NCBI GenBank assembly: GCA_018500005.2 | Contig: JAHBAP020000444.1 | Coordinates: 1 to 5,468, forward strand | Direction: 5' to 3' | Origin: Mycobacterium sp. | Lineage (GTDB): Bacteria > Actinomycetota > Actinomycetes > Mycobacteriales > Mycobacteriaceae | DNA: 5,468 nt | Shown: positions 1-5,468 of the stretch, piece by piece | Position numbering within the stretch: position 1 is the stretch's first letter | Layout of the letters: each line of letters opens with the position of its first letter | Made by a program: the position numbers and the translations under genes | Notes under the pieces: model-generated | Databases searched by the model: none | The model's input: only the letters and a program-made list of their open reading frames with translations | Told to the model about the DNA's origin: nothing

Positions 1-834
1 CACTACGGCCAGGACGCGGCGTCCCTGATCGACACCGCCACCCTCGAGGTCACCGCCACGGTGGACGGCATCGATGAGCCCTACGCGGTTGCCGCCGCCG
101 ACCGCGCCTACCTGCGGTCCGCCTCGATCTTCGAAGACACCGTCGTGGCGGTCGACCTCGTGACCGGTGCCGCACTGGCCGATCGCGAGGTGGGCGTCGG
201 TGCCGGCGGACTGGCTGCCGGCCCCAATGGCGACTTCCTCTACGTGGCGCGCTCGGTCGACGGTCTCGCCGACATCGCCGTGATCGAGGTCGAGAGCGGC
301 TCCGTTAGCGCCATCCCGGTCACCCGGGTCGCGGGCGCCTCGATCGACTCGGTGCGGATCAACCCCGCCGGAACCCGGCTGTATGCGGCGCTCACCACGG
401 CCAACGGCGGTGCGCTCGTCATCGTCGACGTCCGGTCCAAGCGTGTACAGACCGTCCCGGTCGGCACCGCCGTCGGCGAGATCGCCGTACACGGCGATGA
501 CCGCCGGGTGTTCGTCAGCGGGTGGGACGCCGAGTCGGGTGCCACGCTCTACGTCATCGACGCCTCGTCGGCGCGGGTGCTCGACTCCGTCGCCCTCGAC
601 GGACTTCCGGTGGGCATCCTGGCTGCCGGTTCGGCGGTCTACCTCGCGCACGGCGAACAGGTCACCGTTCTCGACGCCGGCACACTGCAGGGCGTCAACA
701 GCGTTCAGATCGGCCGTCCGGTGTCCTGCCTGACCGTCAGTCGGGACGGATCCCGGCTGTACATCGGCGATTACGACGCCACCGTCACCGCACTGGCCGT
801 GCCGGCTCCGGCCCAGGGCACGCGCGCGGCGTAA
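1..834 (+). CDS. YVTN-type beta-propeller repeat protein, C-terminal part (5' end outside window)
   Basis: The frame is open from base 1 to a TAA at 832-834, giving 277 residues. The GTG at codon 21 is not a credible start because the preceding 20 codons continue the same repeat pattern, so the gene is cut by the window edge. About six degenerate repeats of 35-45 residues are visible. Each has a 'V-x-V-(I/L)-D' strand, a 'sG-x-V' turn and a 'D/N-P-x-G-x-x-(L/V)-Y-V/A' strand, for example around codons 117-128 and 249-258. This is the YVTN/NHL-like propeller pattern. Such proteins form closed rings that bind partners or ligands; no catalytic motif is visible. Position before a fadD14-like gene matches M. 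tuberculosis Rv1057, described as a seven-bladed propeller repressed by the response regulator TrcR. Orthology is inferred from context and fold. Localisation is unknown because the N-terminus is missing. Confidence 0.85.
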   Translation, partial: HYGQDAASLIDTATLEVTATVDGIDEPYAVAAADRAYLRSASIFEDTVVAVDLVTGAALADREVGVGAGGLAAGPNGDFLYVARSVDGLADIAVIEVESGSVSAIPVTRVAGASIDSVRINPAGTRLYAALTTANGGALVIVDVRSKRVQTVPVGTAVGEIAVHGDDRRVFVSGWDAESGATLYVIDASSARVLDSVALDGLPVGILAAGSAVYLAHGEQVTVLDAGTLQGVNSVQIGRPVSCLTVSRDGSRLYIGDYDATVTALAVPAPAQGTRAA

Positions 835-1149
835 CTACCGGGTCGAGCAGTCCATCGACACCGAGATGGTCTGACTCGTCACCACCGGCACGAGGAAGCT
901 TCCCCGGTCACCGAGCCCCGGTCCGACGTAAGGCACCCACTGGGTCAGGGTCTGCGGGTTGCGGACGCTGGTCACCACGCATTTCGACATCGGTCCGGTA
1001 CCGATCTTGTCGATCTGCACCGTGTACCCCTGCTTTTGCAGATCGTCGATGGTCTCTTGGGCGGACTTGTCCGCCCGGGCGGCACCGGCCGGGACGGCCA
1101 GAACCGCGAACGCGGCCAACACCGCGGCGTATCCGGCTGTCCTGCGCAT
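835..1149 (-). CDS. Small secreted mycobacterial protein, function unknown (104 aa)
   Basis: The start is the ATG at 1149, chosen because a strong Shine-Dalgarno sequence precedes it and translation begins with a classic signal peptide. That peptide has Arg2-Arg3, a hydrophobic Ala/Val/Leu stretch at residues 5-21, and a probable signal peptidase I site after Ala24-Arg25-Ala26. In-frame codons further upstream encode no hydrophobic or conserved-looking sequence. The predicted mature protein of about 78 residues has an acidic/polar helix-like start (residues 27-41), then alternating beta-type segments. It has only two cysteines, Cys57 and Cys101, which could form one disulfide after export. 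It resembles a group of short exported actinobacterial proteins of unknown role ending in a 'V-S-(L/M)-D-C' strand; I cannot assign a function. The stop codon abuts the stop of the convergent beta-propeller gene, and the gene is divergent from the acyl-CoA ligase gene. Confidence 0.85.
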   Translation of the reverse strand: MRRTAGYAAVLAAFAVLAVPAGAARADKSAQETIDDLQKQGYTVQIDKIGTGPMSKCVVTSVRNPQTLTQWVPYVGPGLGDRGSFLVPVVTSQTISVSMDCSTR

Positions 1150-1154
1150 GGCTG

Positions 1155-1161
1155 CCTCCTC
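1155..1161 (-). promoter_or_regulatory. Shine-Dalgarno sequence of the small secreted protein gene
   Basis: Read on the minus strand this is GAGGAGG, five bases before the ATG at 1149. It is a near-perfect anti-16S match and fixes the start. It contrasts with the other starts in this window, none of which has a recognisable ribosome binding site. Confidence 0.85.
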
Positions 1162-1190
1162 GATTTCCACGCTATAGGAGACATCGCTGC

Positions 1191-1226
1191 CGGGTTGGTG
1201 CGTGTTGCAGCCGGCGGGTTGGTTCG
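1191..1226. repeat. Two 12-bp direct repeats in the divergent intergenic region
   Basis: CGGGTTGGTGCG at 1191-1202 recurs as CGGGTTGGTTCG at 1215-1226, with one mismatch and a 24-bp start-to-start period. An inverted TTGGTG half-element is also present at 1241-1246 (read CACCAA on the plus strand). The repeats lie between the divergent small secreted gene and the acyl-CoA ligase gene, so they could be a transcription factor site. No known regulator motif is recognised, and chance similarity in GC-rich DNA is possible. Confidence 0.4.
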
Positions 1227-1240
1227 CGGCGCAGCGCCGC
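1226..1240. repeat. 15-bp palindrome upstream of fadD14
   Basis: GCGGCGC, a central A, and GCGCCGC form perfect 7-bp arms. The centre lies about 40 bp before the proposed transcription start of the ligase gene, where an operator or activator site would be expected. GC-rich palindromes arise often by chance in such genomes, so the role is uncertain. Confidence 0.35.
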
Positions 1241-1261
1241 CACCAAGGCGTCTGGCGGCGA

Positions 1262-1267
1262 TACGAT
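1262..1267 (+). promoter_or_regulatory. -10 element of a probable leaderless promoter for fadD14
   Basis: TACGAT fits the mycobacterial SigA -10 consensus TANNNT. Six bases separate it from the ATG at 1274, which would place the transcription start on the A of the start codon. No Shine-Dalgarno sequence precedes the ATG and no clear -35 box is visible at 16-18 bp spacing, both usual for leaderless mycobacterial promoters. Confidence 0.6.
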
Positions 1268-1273
1268 CGGGCG

Positions 1274-2899
<1,626 letters not shown>

Positions 2900-2963
2900 C
2901 CGCGAGCAGACGTAAACCACCCCGACACGCCGGGGTTTCCCGACACTTTCCGTCTGTTCGCGG
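2900..2963. terminator. Nested inverted repeat between convergent genes, probable bidirectional terminator
   Basis: The outer arms are 2900-2912 and 2951-2963, 13 bp with one non-Watson-Crick pair (G-U in plus-strand RNA). AAA 2914-2916 can pair with TTT 2947-2949 as an extension. Inside lies a second hairpin, ACCCCG 2919-2924 with CGGGGT 2931-2936 and a six-base loop. The element starts one base after the ligase stop and ends ten bases before the thiolase stop. Termination is inferred from this placement. There is no strong U tract, as is common in mycobacteria. Confidence 0.6.
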
Positions 2964-2973
2964 AACGGGGTGA

Positions 2974-4167
2974 CTAGCGCTCGGCGCGCTGGTAAGCGGT
3001 GACGACCGCCGCCCCGCCCAGTCCGATGTTGTGCTGCAATGCCGCGGTGACGTTGTCCACCTGGCGCTTGTCCGCCGTCCCGCGCAGTTGCCAGGTGAGT
3101 TCACTGCACTGCGCCAGGCCGGTGGCTCCGAGGGGATGCCCCTTGGAGATCAGCCCCCCGGAGGGATTGACCACCCAGCGGCCACCGTAGGTGGTGTCGG
3201 AGGCGTCGATCAGCGCAGGCGCCTCGCCCTCGCCGCACAACCCCAGCGCCTCGTACAGCAGCAGTTCGTTGGCCGAGAAGCAGTCGTGCAGTTCGATCAC
3301 CTGGAAGTCCTGCGGTCCCAGGCCGCTCTGGTCGTAAACCCTCTGCGCGGCTTGCACATTCATGTCGTAGCCGATGATGTTGCGGGCCGAGCCATCGAAG
3401 GTGGAGGAGAAGTCGGTAGTCATCGCCTGGCCCACGATCTCGACCGCTTGGCCGGCAAGGCCGTGCTTGTCGACGAACGACTCGGAGGCCAGCACCGCCG
3501 CCGCAGAGCCGTCGGAGGTCGGCGAACACTGCAACTTGGTCACCGGGTCGGAGATCATCGGCGCGTTCATGATGTCGGAGAGCGAGTACTCGGTCTGGAA
3601 CTGCGCGTAGGGGTTGTTCACCGAGTGCTTGTGGTTCTTGTAGCCGATCTTGGCGAAATGCTCGGCGGTGGCGCCGTATGAGTGCATGTATTCCCGGCCG
3701 GCCGCGGCGAACATCCACGGCGCCACCGGGAATGCCAACTCGTCGATCTCGGCCAGAGCCTTGATATGCCGCCGCAGCGGCGACTCACGGTCATCGGCGC
3801 CGCCACCGAGTGATCCGGGTTGCATCTTCTCGAATCCCAGCGCCAGCACGCAGTCGGCCAGCCCGCCCCGGATGGACTGCGCCCCCAGATACAGCGCGGT
3901 CGACCCGGTGGAGCAGTTGTTGTTGACGTTGACGATTGGGATGCCCGTCATGCCGAGTTCGTAGAGCGCACGCTGGCCGGAGGTGGAGTCACCCGAGCAG
4001 TAGCCCACGAAGCCCTGCTCGATCTGGCCGTAGCCGACGCCCGCGTCGGCGAGTGCCTTGGTGCCCGATTCGCGGGCCATGTCCGGGTAGTCCCAGCCCT
4101 CGCGTCGGCCCGGCTTCTCGAACTTGGTCATTCCGACCCCGACGACGAAAACCCTGTTCTTGCCCAT
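2974..4167 (-). CDS. SCP2-type thiolase / lipid-transfer protein, Ltp1-like acyl-CoA acetyltransferase
   Basis: This 397-residue protein has the SCP2-thiolase fold. Key residues are nucleophile Cys85 in N-N-N-C-S-T-G, the H294-D-C-F297 loop, and His344 in G-H-P-L-G-A-T-G. The usual C-terminal thiolase cysteine is absent (G-L-G-G near 382-385), as is normal for SCP2-thiolases, where the HDCF cysteine takes that role. No C-terminal SCP2 lipid-binding domain is present. Expected chemistry is thiolytic cleavage or condensation of 3-ketoacyl-CoA; related mycobacterial Ltp proteins act as retro-aldolases in steroid side-chain breakdown. From memory it is very close to M. tuberculosis Ltp1 (Rv2790c, about 401 aa). 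No symbol is given because the location differs and paralogues are likely. ATG 4167 is chosen because it keeps the first beta strand (residues 4-12), which an internal start at Met13 would remove. It converges on fadD14 and diverges from the reductase gene with 18 bp between starts. The frame runs far upstream, but only as a shadow of the reductase gene. Confidence 0.88.
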   Translation of the reverse strand: MGKNRVFVVGVGMTKFEKPGRREGWDYPDMARESGTKALADAGVGYGQIEQGFVGYCSGDSTSGQRALYELGMTGIPIVNVNNNCSTGSTALYLGAQSIRGGLADCVLALGFEKMQPGSLGGGADDRESPLRRHIKALAEIDELAFPVAPWMFAAAGREYMHSYGATAEHFAKIGYKNHKHSVNNPYAQFQTEYSLSDIMNAPMISDPVTKLQCSPTSDGSAAAVLASESFVDKHGLAGQAVEIVGQAMTTDFSSTFDGSARNIIGYDMNVQAAQRVYDQSGLGPQDFQVIELHDCFSANELLLYEALGLCGEGEAPALIDASDTTYGGRWVVNPSGGLISKGHPLGATGLAQCSELTWQLRGTADKRQVDNVTAALQHNIGLGGAAVVTAYQRAER

Positions 4168-4173
4168 GTGGTC

Positions 4174-4179
4174 TAGTCT
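4174..4179 (+). promoter_or_regulatory. -10 element of a probable leaderless promoter for the DapB-fold reductase gene
   Basis: TAGTCT matches TANNNT and lies six bases before the ATG at 4186, which predicts transcription starting at the start codon. No Shine-Dalgarno sequence precedes it. On the opposite strand the overlapping hexamer CAGACT (4180-4175) lies seven bases before the thiolase ATG and could be a weaker -10 for that gene. The two promoters would then overlap almost completely. Confidence 0.6.
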
Positions 4180-4185
4180 GCCGTT

Positions 4186-5250
4186 ATGGCGCTTCGGGTG
4201 GTGCAGTGGGCCACCGGTTCGGTCGGGGTTGCGGCGATCAAGGCGATCCTCGAACACCCCGAGCTCGAACTGGCCGGCTGCTGGGTGCACTCGAAAGACA
4301 AGGCCGGCAAGGATGTTGGTGAACTCATCGGCGGCGCGCCGCTGGGCGTGATGGCCTCCGACAGCCTTGAGGAGATCCTCGCGACGGAAGCCGACGCCGT
4401 CGTCTACGCCCCGCTGCTGCCCAACGCCGACGAGGTTGCCGCGCTGCTGCGCGCCGGCAAGAACGTCGTCAGCCCGGTCGGTTGGTTCTACCCCGGCGAG
4501 GCCGAGGCTGCGCCGCTGCAGGCCGCCGCACTGGCCGGCAACGCCACGCTGCACGGTGCCGGCATCGGGCCCGGCGCGGCCACCGAACTGTTCCCCCTGC
4601 TGCTGTCGGTGATGTCCACCGGTATCACCCACGTCCGGGCCGAGGAATTCTCCGACCTGCGCACCTACGGGGCGCCCGATGTGCTGCGCCACGTCATGGG
4701 TTTCGGTGGGACGCCGAGGACGGCCCTCGACGGCCCGATGCAGAAACTACTCAACGGCGGCTTCTTGCAGTCGGTGCGACTGATCGTCGACCGGTTGGGC
4801 TTCGCCGCCGAACCTGTCATCCGCACCAGCCAGCAGATCGCGGTCGCCACCGCCCCCATCGACTCGCCCATCGGAGTGATCCAGCCGGGTGAAGTCGCAG
4901 GGCGGCGGTTCTGCTGGGACGCAGTGGTTACCAACGCGATCGTGGTCCGCATCGCGGTCAACTGGCTGATGGGGGAGGAGAACCTCAAGCCGGCATGGTC
5001 TTTCGGCCCGGCCGGGGAACGCTACGAGATCGAAGTGCGCGGGCACCCGAACACCTTCGTCACCGTCAAGGGCTGGCAGCCGGAAACGATCGAAGAGGGG
5101 CTGGCGAGCAATCCCGGTGTGGTAGCGACCGCCGCGCACTGCGTCAATTCCATCCCGGCCACGTGCGCTGCGGAACCGGGCATCAAGGGGTTCTTCGACC
5201 TGCCGCCGCTCACCGGTCGGGCGGCGCCGATGTTCGCCCGCCGGCACTAG
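4186..5250 (+). CDS. DapB-like NAD(P)-dependent oxidoreductase (Rv1059-like, 354 aa)
   Basis: The N-terminus is a Rossmann fold: beta strand R4-V-V-Q-W, then T10-G-S-V-G14 as the glycine-rich dinucleotide loop, and a second strand E-L-A-G-C-W-V-H. This is the pattern of the dihydrodipicolinate reductase and 2,4-diaminopentanoate dehydrogenase group. The remainder (about residue 130 to the end) looks like the DAP dehydrogenase-type C-terminal domain, with a conserved-looking G-A-G-I-G-P-G segment near residues 124-130. The protein probably reduces or oxidises a small substrate with NAD(P)H in the cytosol. The substrate is unknown, and it is not likely to be the lysine-pathway DapB, which is shorter. 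Length matches M. tuberculosis Rv1059 (354 aa, from memory). Met at 4186 is supported by the -10 element six bases upstream and by the immediate start of the first beta strand. The gene is intact and ends 10 bp before the next start. Confidence 0.85.
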   Translation: MALRVVQWATGSVGVAAIKAILEHPELELAGCWVHSKDKAGKDVGELIGGAPLGVMASDSLEEILATEADAVVYAPLLPNADEVAALLRAGKNVVSPVGWFYPGEAEAAPLQAAALAGNATLHGAGIGPGAATELFPLLLSVMSTGITHVRAEEFSDLRTYGAPDVLRHVMGFGGTPRTALDGPMQKLLNGGFLQSVRLIVDRLGFAAEPVIRTSQQIAVATAPIDSPIGVIQPGEVAGRRFCWDAVVTNAIVVRIAVNWLMGEENLKPAWSFGPAGERYEIEVRGHPNTFVTVKGWQPETIEEGLASNPGVVATAAHCVNSIPATCAAEPGIKGFFDLPPLTGRAAPMFARRH

Positions 5251-5253
5251 CAT
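5248..5253 (+). promoter_or_regulatory. -10 element of a probable leaderless promoter overlapping the upstream stop codon
   Basis: TAGCAT matches TANNNT and its first three bases are the TAG stop of the reductase gene. Seven bases separate it from the ATG at 5261, so transcription could begin at that codon. No Shine-Dalgarno sequence lies between the two genes. Read-through from the reductase gene could also supply transcript. Confidence 0.5.
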
Positions 5254-5260
5254 TCGGTGC

Positions 5261-5468
5261 ATGGCATCCTCAGTCTTCGTCGAGAGCTCGCGCACAATCC
5301 CGGTCACACCGGACGAGGCGTTCGCCCGGACCCTTCCGATGTCATTGCCCACGTTGTTCGCCCGCCGGTACGGACCCATTCCGCCGATCAAGGAAGTCCG
5401 CGACCAGTGCGGCGACTGGAACAGCGTCGGCGAGACACGCACGATCGCGCTGTCCGGCGGCGGGACCA
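5261..5468 (+). CDS. Probable SRPBCC-family protein, N-terminal part (3' end outside window)
   Basis: The ATG at 5261 opens a frame that runs 69 codons to the window edge without a stop. The protein begins M-A-S-S-V-F-V-E-S-S-R-T-I-P-V and continues with a 'P-D-E-A-F' segment, 'L-F-A-R-R-Y-G-P-I-P-P-I', 'G-D-W' and 'G-E-T-R-T-I-A-L-S-G-G-G'. A first strand carrying a conserved V-x-V, a helix starting D-E-A-F, and a later G-x-T-R strand fit the START/Bet v1-like SRPBCC (polyketide cyclase/dehydrase) fold, which holds hydrophobic ligands in a deep cavity. Functions in this group vary and none can be assigned from the N-terminus. The start is supported by a -10 element seven bases upstream. It lies 10 bp after the reductase gene on the same strand and is probably functionally linked to it. 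Confidence 0.75.
   Translation, partial: MASSVFVESSRTIPVTPDEAFARTLPMSLPTLFARRYGPIPPIKEVRDQCGDWNSVGETRTIALSGGGT

Noticed and set aside
1166..1180. TATAGC at 1170-1175 on the minus strand as a -10 box for the small secreted gene
   Set aside because: It lacks the conserved final T and has no matching -35 box, so the support is too weak for a feature.
3031..3681. Plus-strand frame of 216 codons inside the thiolase gene
   Set aside because: The minus-strand frame carries the thiolase catalytic residues throughout this region; the plus-strand frame is an Arg/Gly/Val-rich shadow.
2974..4167. Possibly inactive thiolase because the C-terminal catalytic cysteine is missing
   Set aside because: SCP2-type thiolases normally lack it and use the cysteine of the HDCF loop, which is present at residue 296.
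4168..4692. N-terminal extension of the thiolase to a 572-aa protein
   Set aside because: The extra part is antisense to the reductase gene, has low-complexity composition, and thiolases of this type begin close to the first beta strand that follows Met 4167.
4747..5442. Minus-strand frame of 231 codons antisense to the reductase and SRPBCC genes
   Set aside because: It has shadow-frame composition and no domain or ribosome binding site, while both opposing plus-strand frames look like known folds.

Overview
The window looks like chromosomal DNA of a mycobacterium (Mycobacterium/Mycolicibacterium type). It is GC-rich with GC-biased third codon positions. The encoded proteins are typically mycobacterial: a FadD14-like acyl-CoA ligase, an Ltp1-like lipid-transfer thiolase, a small secreted protein and a DapB-fold oxidoreductase. 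Gene order beta-propeller / fadD / 354-aa reductase matches, from memory, M. tuberculosis Rv1057-Rv1058(fadD14)-Rv1059. The strain cannot be named from this sequence alone.

Layout. Positions 1-834 (+) hold the C-terminal part of a YVTN-type beta-propeller protein whose start lies outside the window. It meets, tail to tail with no spacer, a 104-aa exported protein on the minus strand (835-1149). A 124-bp divergent gap with short repeats separates that gene from the fatty-acyl-CoA ligase gene (1274-2899, +). A 74-bp convergent gap with a large nested inverted repeat, probably a bidirectional terminator, follows. The SCP2-type thiolase gene lies on the minus strand (2974-4167). Only 18 bp separate its start from that of the NAD(P)-binding reductase gene (4186-5250, +), which is followed after 10 bp by the first 69 codons of a probable SRPBCC-family gene (5261 to the window end, +).

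How the genes may work together. The ligase activates a carboxylic acid to its CoA thioester, and the thiolase-fold enzyme would make or break a C-C bond in a CoA-linked chain. The reductase and the SRPBCC protein could act on related small molecules, so a lipid or steroid-like acyl-CoA pathway is plausible. No substrate can be read from the sequence.

The most distinctive regulatory feature is that all three plus-strand starts visible here (1274, 4186, 5261) lack a Shine-Dalgarno sequence. Each has a TANNNT -10 element 6-7 nt before the ATG, as expected for leaderless mycobacterial transcripts. The small secreted gene instead has a strong Shine-Dalgarno sequence. I found no CRISPR array, tRNA, rRNA, insertion sequence or phage gene, and nothing that amounts to a clearly new biological system.
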